A model generated the notes under the pieces. The model had not been told where the DNA came from and ran no database searches. It saw nothing but the letters and a program-made list of their open reading frames with translations. Shown here piece by piece: positions 8,441 through 15,938 of a stretch of DNA of 36,026 nucleotides. Every line of letters starts with the position of its first letter. Within the stretch, counting starts at the first letter, position 1. Source of the stretch: Bacteroidota bacterium. Its GTDB lineage: Bacteria; Bacteroidota; Rhodothermia; Rhodothermales; UBA10348. A program made the translations under genes and the position numbers. The stretch spans positions 1 to 36,026 of the forward strand of contig JAJCYQ010000057.1 of the NCBI GenBank assembly GCA_029262835.1, read 5' to 3'.

Positions 8441-8965
8441 ATGCGTAGAGTTGTTGGTGACGGGCTTTTCCTTCTGGCACTGATTGCCATGGTCTCCGTA
8501 GACATTGCGTGGGCGCAGCCCGCAGGCGGCTCCGGCCTCAGTGCGGGTCCGGCCGCCGATCCGGCGGACGTGGCAACGATCGATGCCATTGTCAAAGCGT
8601 ACTACGAAGTGGTCTCCGGACCCGCCGGAGCCCTGCCCGACGTGCAGCGGGACCTCTCGCTTCATCACAGGGACGCCTGGGTGGCCATTGCCGGTAGCAA
8701 TGACGATGGGAAACCGGTCGTCAGCGTCATGACGCTCCTCGAGTTCTACGGCGAAAATGCGCCCCGCGAAGAGGCCTTCTGGGAGTGGGAAACGGACCGC
8801 GTCGTAAGCCGCTCCGGCAACATGGTCCACGTCTGGAGCGCTTATGCGGCGGCCCGCGAGCCCGGCGGCGAGCCGTTCGACACGGGCACGAACAGCATTA
8901 CGCTGTTTCACGATGGTTCGCGCTGGTACATCATGGGCTGGATGTTCGACCGCGACGCGGACTGA
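8441..8965 (+). CDS. Secreted SnoaL/NTF2-like protein
   Basis: 174 residues from the ATG at 8441, which opens a signal peptide (RRVVGDGLFLLALIAM, cleavage near AWAQP). The frame is open to 8396 but the added residues are not signal-like. The mature part looks like an NTF2/SnoaL cone fold: DVATIDAIVKAYYEVVSGP for the first helix, a middle part FWEWETDRVVSRSGNMVHVWSAY, and the typical end NSITLFHDGSRWYIMGWMF. Catalytic NTF2 members vary widely, and secreted ones of this type are mostly uncharacterised. The position after the VOC gene, 89 bp away, may or may not reflect an operon. Confidence 0.75.
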   Translation: MRRVVGDGLFLLALIAMVSVDIAWAQPAGGSGLSAGPAADPADVATIDAIVKAYYEVVSGPAGALPDVQRDLSLHHRDAWVAIAGSNDDGKPVVSVMTLLEFYGENAPREEAFWEWETDRVVSRSGNMVHVWSAYAAAREPGGEPFDTGTNSITLFHDGSRWYIMGWMFDRDAD

Positions 8966-9164
8966 GTAGCTGACTCCTATGGATGCAGCCTGTATGGATT
9001 CCCGACAACGGGTGACATCCCAGGATAATCTGCGTCCTATACAGGACAGCTTGGAATACCGCCGATCGGACGCATTTTGCGTTCACTGCGCTCACTACAA
9101 ATGCGCCGGTTACGGCTGGCGTTATACAGTTTATCGGCTTTGGAAACCAGGCTCCATGGCTGAC
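8966..9164. other. Intergenic stretch before the toxin-antitoxin pair
   Basis: About 200 bp with no convincing gene; a 66-codon frame here has no protein-like features. The sequence ACTACAAATG at 9094-9103 also occurs at 8389-8398, which may be chance. The region must carry the promoter of the toxin-antitoxin operon. Confidence 0.5.
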
Positions 9165-9180
9165 GTTATGACGTCATAAC
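9165..9180. promoter_or_regulatory. 16-bp perfect palindrome, probable antitoxin operator
   Basis: GTTATGACGTCATAAC is a perfect palindrome ending 16 bp before the ATG of the ribbon-helix-helix antitoxin. Antitoxins of this fold normally repress their own operon through such sites. Confidence 0.65.
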
Positions 9181-9196
9181 AATAAAGTGTTTAGTC

Positions 9197-9430
9197 ATGG
9201 CAGTCAAAACGAAGCGATCAACCATCTATCTGGAGCCCCATCTGCATAAAGCACTCCGTTTGAAGGCGGCAGAGCTCGAGGCATCCATGTCGGGCATCGT
9301 CAATGACGCACTCCGTGCTGTGTTTGAGGAAGACGCGGAGGACTTGATGGATATCAAGAAGCGTCGGTCCGAAAAGTCCGTCTCTTTCGATGATTTTGTG
9401 ACTGAGCTCAAGGCAAGTGGCCAGTTATAA
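9197..9430 (+). CDS. Ribbon-helix-helix antitoxin
   Basis: 77 residues. The N-terminal ribbon-helix-helix domain is plain: KRSTIYLEPHLHKALRLKAA, then ASMSGIVNDALRAVF. The acidic, disordered C-terminal part (EEDAEDLMD through KSVSFDDFVTEL) is the toxin-wrapping tail typical of CopG/RelB-type antitoxins. It overlaps the toxin gene by 14 bp, the usual antitoxin-first order, so the two form one operon. The palindrome at 9165-9180 is a likely site for autorepression. Confidence 0.9.
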   Translation: MAVKTKRSTIYLEPHLHKALRLKAAELEASMSGIVNDALRAVFEEDAEDLMDIKKRRSEKSVSFDDFVTELKASGQL

Positions 9431-9677
9431 GATCGAAATCAAACGTAGCGCGCAAAAGGAGATCCAAGCCGTCGGCACCAAGAAAGACCGGTATCGCATT
9501 GTCAAGCGCATTAAGGAATTAGCAGCGGATCCCAGGCCACCGGGCGTCGAAAAGCTCTCCGGAAGTCCTTGCTACCGGGTAAGGCAGGGCGCGTATCGCA
9601 TTGTGTACGAGATTCAGGATGATGTACTCATTATTCACATCCTGAAGGTTGGTCACAGAAAAGACGTCTACAGATAG
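9417..9677 (+). CDS. RelE/ParE-family toxin
   Basis: 86 residues starting at GTG 9417 inside the antitoxin gene. It shows the RelE/ParE pattern: YKIEIKRSAQKEI at the N-terminus, helices ending ELAADPRPPG, then KLSGSPCYRVRQGAYRIVYEI, and the terminal IHILKVGHRKDVYR. The Arg residues of YRVRQGAYR and the HRKDVYR end correspond to the catalytic region of RelE-type ribosome-dependent mRNA endonucleases, so RelE-like activity is more likely than gyrase poisoning. That is inference. The module probably stabilises this accessory region or acts in stress or phage response. Confidence 0.9.
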   Translation: MASYKIEIKRSAQKEIQAVGTKKDRYRIVKRIKELAADPRPPGVEKLSGSPCYRVRQGAYRIVYEIQDDVLIIHILKVGHRKDVYR

Positions 9678-9702
9678 ATCTGAAACCAGTTACTTTCTGG
9701 CA

Positions 9703-9734
9703 GGTGGGCGTCAGCTCGCCCTAAATCGCCCACC
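9703..9734. repeat. 8-bp inverted repeat after the toxin gene
   Basis: GGTGGGCG (9703-9710) pairs with CGCCCACC (9727-9734) around a 16-nt loop, 25 bp after the toxin stop. No T-run follows, so it is only a weak candidate for a transcript-end structure. Confidence 0.35.
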
Positions 9735-9828
9735 GATAGCGCGCAGACTATGAGTACGTGCCGGGGCCGACCTGGACGCCGGGCCCGCGGAACTGACGCG
9801 GCGACGGCTGTATAACCGCCCTCTACGG

Positions 9829-10515
9829 ATGGCCGAACGCATGACATATCAATCGATGGAGGGAGCGGTACGCCCTGGTCCTGATCGGGACCGTTCGGGA
9901 CCAGTCCCACCCGCCCCACCAGCCGAACTGTACGGGTTGGTGCTCGCTGGCGGGTACAGCGAGCGAATGGGCCGCGACAAGTGGGCCATGGAATACATTC
10001 CGGGCACGACGCAGCTTGAGCGCACGGTCGAGCTGCTTTCCGGCGTTTGCCAGGGGGTGTTCATTTCCAAACGGCCCGGGCAGGAGCTTCCCGTCGTTCC
10101 AGGTGCGCTCCAGATTGAAGATGCCTTTCCGTTTCGCGGTCCCCTCGTGGGGCTGCTTTCGGCCATGCAGGTCCGTCCGGAATCGGCCTGGCTCGTCGCT
10201 GCCTGCGATTTGCCGCTCCTGGATGCAAGTACGGCTCGTGACCTCGTTCAGCGTCGCAATCCACATCGCCTTGCGACCGCGTATGAGAGCCATCGTGACG
10301 GTCTTCCTGAACCACTTTTTGCCATCTGGGAGCCTCATGCGCTGGAGTACATCCACGACGCCCTCGAGCGTGATCTGCGCTGTCCGCGGCGCATTCTCAT
10401 GCAGACGGGTCCGCAGCTGCTGACGCTGCCCAATCCGCGCGCGCTGGACAATGCAAATACGCCAGGCGAAGCCGACGCCATCCGAAACGAAATCAGGATG
10501 CGCTGCGGCGCGTGA
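9829..10515 (+). CDS. mobA: MobA-like nucleotidyltransferase (molybdenum cofactor)
   Basis: 228 residues. The nucleotide-binding signature LAGGYSERMGRDKWAM and the Mg-binding CDLPLL are those of the MobA-like NTP transferase family. MobA joins GMP from GTP to molybdopterin to make the guanine dinucleotide cofactor; relatives add CMP (MocA). ACDLPLLDASTARDLV and PLFAIWEPHALEYI fit MobA, which usually has PLxALY. About 32 Pro- and Arg-rich residues precede the conserved domain, so the start is uncertain: ATG 9829, 9841 or 9856. The extension codes an inverted repeat (CTGGTCC/GGACCAG), which also hints that it may be partly untranslated. It converges on the large fusion gene with 9 bp between stops. 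No other cofactor gene is near. Confidence 0.8.
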   Translation: MAERMTYQSMEGAVRPGPDRDRSGPVPPAPPAELYGLVLAGGYSERMGRDKWAMEYIPGTTQLERTVELLSGVCQGVFISKRPGQELPVVPGALQIEDAFPFRGPLVGLLSAMQVRPESAWLVAACDLPLLDASTARDLVQRRNPHRLATAYESHRDGLPEPLFAIWEPHALEYIHDALERDLRCPRRILMQTGPQLLTLPNPRALDNANTPGEADAIRNEIRMRCGA

Positions 10516-10524
10516 CGGGTCGGC

Positions 10525-13500
10525 TCACGTGCCGGCCGCCGCCCGGCAGAAGTCTTCTCCCAGAATCCGGTCGAGCGTGGCAATAAGGTATTCGGCGTTC
10601 TGCTCGGTGAAGACCATGGGGGGCTTGATCTTGATGACGTTGCCGTCGGGGCCGTCGGTGCTCGTCAGGACGCCCTCGTCGGCGAGTCGGTTCACAGCGT
10701 AGCGGGCGGCCGTGCGGAGGGGGGCGAGCGAGCCGCCGGGACGCACGAGTTCGACACCGATGAAGAGGCCGGCGCCGCGCACGTCGCCGATGATGTCGTG
10801 CCGCGAAGCGAGCCCCCGCAATTCCGCGAGGAGCTTGCCGCCGACCACGCGGGCGTGCTCCTGCAGTCCTTCCGACTCCAGAACCTCCAGCACCGCGAGC
10901 CCTGCCGCTGCGCTTACCGGGTTGCCGCCGAACGTATTGAAATATTCCATGCCGTTGTCAAATGCATCGGCTATGGCGCGCGTCGTAACGACGGCCGCCA
11001 GCGGGTGCCCATTCCCAATGGGTTTGCCGACGACGACGACATCCGGCACCACGTCCTGGAGCTCGAACCCCCAGAAAGCATCTCCAGCCCGACCGAGACC
11101 GATCTGCACCTCATCGGCGATGAAGAGCCCGCCTGCGCCGCGCACATGCGCCGCCGCGGCCTTGAAATATCCCGGCGGCGGCACAATCTGTCCGCCGCAT
11201 CCAGGGACCGACTCGGCAATGAACGCGGCGATGTGGCCTTCACCAGCCCGCTCATCGCCCTTTGCCGCCTGCTCCAGCGCAACGCGGACCGTGTCCGAAT
11301 ACGCCGCCCCGGTCTCCGCCGTCATGCCGCGATACCGCCCCCGAAAGGCATCGGGCATGGGGACAACGTGCGTGCCCGGCGGCCTCCCCTGGCCGCCCGG
11401 CCCGTCAAACTTGTACGGGCTGATCCCGATGAGCGACGTCAAATGCCCGTGATAGGCGCCGCCCAGCACCATGATGTCCTCGCGCCCCGTAGCCGTGCGC
11501 GCCAGGCGCAGCGCCAAATCGTTCGCTTCGCTTCCCGAGTTCACGGCGTAGACTACGTCGAGCCCCTCGGGCAGCGTCGTCGCCAGGCGCTCGGCAAAAT
11601 GCAGCACGGCCGCGTGCAGATAGCGCGTGTTCGTGTTCAGCGCCCGGTACTGGCGCGTGACGGCATCCACGACGCGCTCATTCTGGTGCCCCACATGCGG
11701 CACATTATTGACCGCATCGAGATAGGCGCGCCCCGTGGGGTCGTACAGATACTGCATGTAGCCCCGCACCATGTGGCGCGGTTCGCGGTAGGCCAGGCTC
11801 AGGTTTGGCCCGAGTACGCGGCGCCTTTTTGCCAGCAGTTCTTCGGTAGATGCAGGCGTCGGCGCCGAGAACCCCCGCTCTGCGCCCTTCGCTTCCACTT
11901 CCGATTGGGCCACTTCCGGTCCTTCCGCGGTCGCGCCGTACGCCCCCGCGAGCCCTGCCAGTAGCGACGGATCCGGGCACAGGCTCCGCCACACCGCCTC
12001 GCGGCTCGGCGGCGCAACACCCGGGAACGTGGCATGCCGGCCAAGCATGTCGGTAATAATCTGCATGTGCAGATGCGGCACCCATCCACCGTTTTCATCG
12101 AACGCCCCGAGCGCCGCAAACGCCTCTCCCGCAGCGACTTCCTGCCCAATCTCGACGCCCAGAACCGATTCGTGCGACAAGTGCCCGTAGAGCGACCAGA
12201 ACCGCTGCGCATCGGCCTGGTGCTCGAGAATTATCACGCCGCCGTAGTCGAACGCCTCCTCATGGATGTGTTTCGAATGGATGCGTCCGCCGAGCGGTGC
12301 GTGCACGGGCGTGCCCGCCGGGCGGAACAGATCGAGCCCCACGTGCAGCGTGCGCATCTCGCCCCAGTCGGTAGCGAACTGCACGCCCGAGTAGGCCAGG
12401 CGGTATTCGCCGTATCGACCAATTCCTACGGCGTCTCCGGTTCGCCGCCATATTTCGTCCTCGGCAAGGCCCGGCACGGTCAAATCGCGCGGCCGGAATT
12501 CGAGGCTCTGGGTGCTGAAATCAAAAACGACGGGCGCAAGACCCGGCACCGCTGGCCGGACAACGGGCTCGAGGCGGCCTTCCCGGGCGCATTTCTTGAT
12601 GCGACGCTCAATGTACGTGCGGACACGATCTGCGCCCGGTACGGGCTCGAGGCCGCAGGCTCCCCGCATGACAAAGATATTCAGTGCGGCCGGTTCACCG
12701 CCCAGCTGCCGAAGCAGCGTCCAGGCCGGCCGCTCACTCACGCTCAAGTACGCATTCTCCGGCTCGAGGCTGCGCTGGTAGGCCGACATGACGACACTCA
12801 CCGCGAGCCGCGTCCGGACAAGCCACGGGATGAGCTCAATCTCCGTTTCGGTGAGCGGCCACTCCTCGTGCCACGCCGCCGCGACCTCGCGCACGGCGGC
12901 CACGGGATCGGTCCGGCCAAGCGCCAGGTACGCGGCCGCCACCGCCAGATCCACGACGCGAGGCCCCACGACGCAGTCCCCGAAATCAATCAGGCCCGTG
13001 ACGGGCGCCATGCCGTCTTCACCGGGCGCGCCCACCAGGATGTTGTGATCATTGGCGTCGTTGTGGATAATCTGCCGCGGGAGCGCAGAGAGCCGGGGCT
13101 GCGTGTGGGCCCGGTAGGATGCGAGGACCTCTTCAAGAGTCTCACGCGCCTCCTCGTCCGAAATCAAATGAAGGTGCTTCTCGATGGTGCGGTCCGCGTG
13201 GAGCAGGTCCCAGGCGAAGGGGTCGGCGGGCTGCGCCGCCCCCACTGTTTCCGCCGCTCCGACTGACTCGCATTCGGCGCCCGTCAGGGCCCGCGCCGTG
13301 CGCGCCATGAGGCGTCCGACCTGCCGGGCATGCTCGGCCAGGATGGGCCGCGCGTGCGCCAGCTTCCGGCCCTCGACCCAGGAAGTGGCCAGAACGAGCC
13401 GCGCTGGTGCGTTTCGGTCGTCGCCGTCCGCACCGCTCCCGTTTTTGCTGCCTGCACCGCTGTCGCCCCCGCTCCGCTCCATTTCGCTCCCAATGGCCAC

Positions 13501-13884
13501 CTGGCACGGCGTCGGCTCGAGCACCTTCGGTACCGGAAGGCCGTCGCGGCCGGCTGCCGTGAGCGCCCGGACAATGCGGTCCACGTCGGCTTCGGACGTC
13601 GCGCGAGAGCAGACCTTGAGCATGGCCACGGGCCTCACTTCATCACTTGGATGTCCGTGCTCGCCGGGCGCTCCCGTACGGCCGTCGAGCCGCCAATTCG
13701 AATCCCGGTCGCCCTCGAGCGGATGCGCCGACTCGATGTGGTTCCAGCCCCAACGCCGCACAAGCTCCATGACCTGGCGCTCGGTGACCAGGGGGCGCTG
13801 GCTCTGGGCGGCCTGGTCCCGGGTTGTCTGGTCCCGGGCCATCTTGTCCTCGAGCGGCTGATTCCTGTCTGGGGTATGCGTCAT
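10525..13884 (-). CDS. Trifunctional fusion: APH-type kinase / M23 peptidase / class III PLP phospholyase
   Basis: 1119 residues. Residues about 35-425 are an aminoglycoside-phosphotransferase-type kinase with HNDANDHN at 274-281 and DFGD at 300-303. Residues about 450-620 are an M23 metallopeptidase domain with HVGLD (His514, Asp518), YGHLS (His568) and HLH (604-606), all zinc/catalytic positions kept. Residues about 690-1119 are a class III PLP enzyme with NSGSEANDLALRLAR, ADEVQIGLGR and the lysine in VGKPIGNGHP (Lys954). The PLP part strongly resembles vertebrate ETNPPL/PHYKPL, which split phosphoethanolamine or 5-phosphohydroxylysine into aldehyde, ammonia and phosphate. The kinase resembles hydroxylysine kinase. 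The fused steps would thus phosphorylate and then cleave hydroxylysine (or ethanolamine). Neighbouring hydroxyproline genes favour hydroxylysine. The job of the M23 part is unclear. The start at 13884 is chosen; the frame is open to 14067 but runs into a repeat. Confidence 0.9.
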   Translation of the reverse strand: MTHTPDRNQPLEDKMARDQTTRDQAAQSQRPLVTERQVMELVRRWGWNHIESAHPLEGDRDSNWRLDGRTGAPGEHGHPSDEVRPVAMLKVCSRATSEADVDRIVRALTAAGRDGLPVPKVLEPTPCQVAIGSEMERSGGDSGAGSKNGSGADGDDRNAPARLVLATSWVEGRKLAHARPILAEHARQVGRLMARTARALTGAECESVGAAETVGAAQPADPFAWDLLHADRTIEKHLHLISDEEARETLEEVLASYRAHTQPRLSALPRQIIHNDANDHNILVGAPGEDGMAPVTGLIDFGDCVVGPRVVDLAVAAAYLALGRTDPVAAVREVAAAWHEEWPLTETEIELIPWLVRTRLAVSVVMSAYQRSLEPENAYLSVSERPAWTLLRQLGGEPAALNIFVMRGACGLEPVPGADRVRTYIERRIKKCAREGRLEPVVRPAVPGLAPVVFDFSTQSLEFRPRDLTVPGLAEDEIWRRTGDAVGIGRYGEYRLAYSGVQFATDWGEMRTLHVGLDLFRPAGTPVHAPLGGRIHSKHIHEEAFDYGGVIILEHQADAQRFWSLYGHLSHESVLGVEIGQEVAAGEAFAALGAFDENGGWVPHLHMQIITDMLGRHATFPGVAPPSREAVWRSLCPDPSLLAGLAGAYGATAEGPEVAQSEVEAKGAERGFSAPTPASTEELLAKRRRVLGPNLSLAYREPRHMVRGYMQYLYDPTGRAYLDAVNNVPHVGHQNERVVDAVTRQYRALNTNTRYLHAAVLHFAERLATTLPEGLDVVYAVNSGSEANDLALRLARTATGREDIMVLGGAYHGHLTSLIGISPYKFDGPGGQGRPPGTHVVPMPDAFRGRYRGMTAETGAAYSDTVRVALEQAAKGDERAGEGHIAAFIAESVPGCGGQIVPPPGYFKAAAAHVRGAGGLFIADEVQIGLGRAGDAFWGFELQDVVPDVVVVGKPIGNGHPLAAVVTTRAIADAFDNGMEYFNTFGGNPVSAAAGLAVLEVLESEGLQEHARVVGGKLLAELRGLASRHDIIGDVRGAGLFIGVELVRPGGSLAPLRTAARYAVNRLADEGVLTSTDGPDGNVIKIKPPMVFTEQNAEYLIATLDRILGEDFCRAAAGT

Positions 13885-13921
13885 GGCGCCTAGAAGCGGG
13901 TTGAACGAGTAGCGGGCCTCT

Positions 13922-14148
13922 CGAACGAGGGTCTTACGAGGTGCAGACAAGGAAGGGCGACGACGCGATGCCGTAGCATCGTGGAGGAGCCATGACGAAG
14001 TATGCGCCCGTAACCCCCTCGTTCCCTTCGGGTTCGGGCGGCATGACAACATCTTCTGCGTTGTCACGCCTATCCGTAGCTACGGCTACGCAGACGTCGT
14101 GACGCCTGGAATCTGTTGTCATGGCGCTCCGAACGAGAGGTCTTCTAC
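13922..14148. repeat. Nested inverted-repeat element with flanking near-direct repeats
   Basis: This lies in the 342-bp gap between the fusion gene and the RHH gene, which has no convincing gene of its own. Outer arms CATGACAACA (14042-14051) and TGTTGTCATG (14114-14123) pair over 10 bp. Inside them are GTCACG (14063-14068) and CGTGAC (14098-14103), with the perfect palindrome CCGTAGCTACGG (14074-14085) at the centre. A further hairpin, CGATGC-CGTA-GCATCG, lies at 13976-13991. The stretch is flanked by CGAACGAGGGTCTT (13922-13935) and CGAACGAGAGGTCTT (14130-14144), which differ by one inserted base and resemble a worn target duplication. It looks like a REP- or MITE-type intergenic element. 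Copies elsewhere in the genome would confirm this. Confidence 0.55.
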
Positions 14149-14226
14149 TTGTTCAACACGCTTCTAAACTACCCCAGCGCGATGCATCTTCAAAGGCAAC
14201 TGACGTGCCCTGGTTAGAGGCCCCAG

Positions 14227-14421
14227 CTACACCTGAATAAAATCGTCCTCACGAGGCTCTACGTCGGGAATACGCCTGAGTGCCGCCTCGAACAGCTTTC
14301 GGTCGCCCCTCGCGGCGCGCTCAGCCAAATAGTCGCCCGTCATCAGCGTCGACACTTTCTCGGCCAGCCTACGCACCCGATTGTCAAGAGAATTGGAAAG
14401 TCTGATGCTCAGTTTGCCCAT
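14227..14421 (-). CDS. Orphan ribbon-helix-helix protein
   Basis: 64 residues from the ATG at 14421 (MGKLSIRLSNSLDNRVRRLAE). The start fits the beta-strand of a ribbon-helix-helix domain, while the longer open frame to 14547 does not look like protein. After the strand comes one helix, RVRRLAEKVSTLM, a second with YLAERAARGD, and an acidic tail PDVEPREDDFIQV. This is antitoxin-like, but no toxin gene adjoins it on either side. It may be a stand-alone regulator or what remains of a toxin-antitoxin pair. An inverted repeat ACGAGGG/CCCTCGT (14466-14472, 14485-14491) about 45 bp upstream could be its operator. Confidence 0.65.
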   Translation of the reverse strand: MGKLSIRLSNSLDNRVRRLAEKVSTLMTGDYLAERAARGDRKLFEAALRRIPDVEPREDDFIQV

Positions 14422-14533
14422 AACACGCTCTCTTTGCTTCAGAGAAACTACGATTTTCGCTGCATACGAGGGCAAAAATCCGTCCCCTCGTTGACTTTGA
14501 CGGTCTGCCAAGTGTTGGTTGCCAGCATCCATC

Positions 14534-14629
14534 ATGAGTTGCTCCACGCTGCCCGGCGGCGTCTACATAATTCGGCTGATAACGCCCACGGGCACGGACA
14601 CGGTGCCGGTGACGGTGATCAATAAGTGA
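14534..14629 (+). pseudogene. Possible remnant of a secreted-protein C-terminal sorting domain
   Basis: A 31-codon frame ends at 14629. Its residues LPGGVYIIRLITPTG and then TDTVPVTVIN-K* look like the end of a type IX secretion C-terminal sorting domain (LPxGVYxxRL ... short strand, basic end). Nothing protein-like lies upstream in frame; a stop occurs at 14498. I read it as the stump of a lost gene next to the repeat element and the RHH gene. The resemblance is short and could be chance. Confidence 0.35.
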
Positions 14630-14641
14630 CTCGCCCGGCCT

Positions 14642-15904
14642 CTACGAAAACCGCCCGGGCGCGAAGGGTTTGGGGTCCAGGATGGGCGACCGGCCCGAGA
14701 TGAGGTCGGCGACCATACGTCCGGTCGCGGGGGCCTGGGTGACGCCGAGCATTCCGTGGCCGGAGGCGACAAGAAAGCGCGCGGCGCCAGGTACGGGGCC
14801 AATGATGGGCAGCCCGTCGGCCGATGCGGGCCGGAAGCCGGTCCAGACGGCGGGTTTTTCGATGGCGAGCGAGGGCCCGGCGTAGAGCTGGGCAAGGCGG
14901 CGAATGGTTTCGAGGCGACGCTCCTCCACGCGACGGTCAAAGCCCGAGAGCGTGAGCGTGCCCGAAAAGCGGAGGACGCCGGCCATTGGCGTGACGGTAA
15001 TGCGCTCATCGAGCATGACGCAGGGAATGCGGATGGTGGCCTCGTGCGTGTTTACGGTCAGGCTGTAGCCGCGCGCGGGCTCAACAGGGAGGCTGAGGCC
15101 CGTTCCGAGGGTTTTTACGAGGCTGGGGGTCCAGGCGCCGGCCGCAACCACGACGAAGTCGCCCCCGACGGACCGGCGCCCGTCCTCGGCCGCGCCATCG
15201 AGAACCACGCCGACCTGGCGGTCAAGGCGGAGCGCCGTGGCATCGACAAACTGGACGCCGCGCGCACGGAGGGCCGCTTCCATGGCCGAGAGGAAGCGCT
15301 CGGGGTGGATGGCGGCGTCGGTGGCGTAGAAGACGCCGCCGGTGATGTCGGTGCGGATGTCGGGTTCGAGGGCGCGGGCTTCAGGTTCGGAGAGCCTGCG
15401 CAGGTCGAGCCCCGCGCCCTCCGCGAGGTCCGCTTCGTGCAGATTGTCCCGCCGGGCCGTGTCGCCGCGGTGCAGCATGAGCAGGCCCGTCCGGCTGTAT
15501 CCTGTTCCGGGCAGCGGGGCTGCGTCGCCGCAGAGCGCATCAAAAAGCCGGAGGCTCTCCATCGAGAGGTCGCGCAGGATGGGAATGCCGTAGGCGACGT
15601 GCTGCGGCGTGGCGTGGCGCGCGAAGAGGTAGAGCCAGCGCAGGAAGTCGGCGCTGAGGCGCGGGGAGATGTGGAAGGGGCTGCTCGAGCTGAGCATCCA
15701 GCGGAGGCCCTTTGAGATCACGCCGGGAGCGGAGAGTGGGATGACGTGACTGGGGACCAGCATGCCGGCGTTTCCGGTGGAGGCCTTGTCATCGGCGCTC
15801 GTCCGGTCAACAACGGTGACGCGCGCGCCTGCCTCCACCAGGTACCAGGCGGTGGAGAGCCCGACGGCGCCGCCACCCACGACCACGACGTCGGAACGAT
15901 TCAT
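14642..15904 (-). CDS. FAD-dependent D-amino-acid oxidase/dehydrogenase, probable cis-4-hydroxy-D-proline oxidase
   Basis: 420 residues of the DadA-like FAD oxidoreductase family. The FAD Rossmann motif VVVVGGGAVGLSTAWYL is at the N-terminus with GxGxxG at residues 10-15, and the closing flavin motif is FRPASADGLPIIGPV followed by ASGHGMLGVTQAP. In hydroxyproline breakdown this enzyme oxidises cis-4-hydroxy-D-proline, the product of the epimerase, to 1-pyrroline-4-hydroxy-2-carboxylate, giving electrons to the respiratory chain or O2. The substrate is assigned from its place 34 bp after the 4-hydroxyproline epimerase gene in the same operon, not from its sequence alone. The start at 15904 (MNRSDVVVV) is preferred over the longer open frame, which has an Ala/Arg-rich, Thr/Ser-rich extension. 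Confidence 0.85.
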   Translation of the reverse strand: MNRSDVVVVGGGAVGLSTAWYLVEAGARVTVVDRTSADDKASTGNAGMLVPSHVIPLSAPGVISKGLRWMLSSSSPFHISPRLSADFLRWLYLFARHATPQHVAYGIPILRDLSMESLRLFDALCGDAAPLPGTGYSRTGLLMLHRGDTARRDNLHEADLAEGAGLDLRRLSEPEARALEPDIRTDITGGVFYATDAAIHPERFLSAMEAALRARGVQFVDATALRLDRQVGVVLDGAAEDGRRSVGGDFVVVAAGAWTPSLVKTLGTGLSLPVEPARGYSLTVNTHEATIRIPCVMLDERITVTPMAGVLRFSGTLTLSGFDRRVEERRLETIRRLAQLYAGPSLAIEKPAVWTGFRPASADGLPIIGPVPGAARFLVASGHGMLGVTQAPATGRMVADLISGRSPILDPKPFAPGRFS

Positions 15905-15938
15905 CGACGGACGTACTGACGGTGGGGCCGCGCCAGCC

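Noticed and set aside
8979-9179. 66-codon frame before the toxin-antitoxin operon
   Set aside because: It overlaps the antitoxin operator and has no domain features.
9703-9734. Possible integron attC site after the toxin gene
   Set aside because: The inverted repeat lacks the RYYYAAC/GTRRRY ends expected of attC, and no integrase is present.
10798-13266. Long rightward frames opposite the fusion gene
   Set aside because: They are antisense shadows of a G+C-rich gene. The minus-strand protein has complete catalytic motifs in three domains.
13934-14122. 62-codon leftward frame in the repeat region
   Set aside because: It lies across the nested inverted repeats and has no protein-like character.
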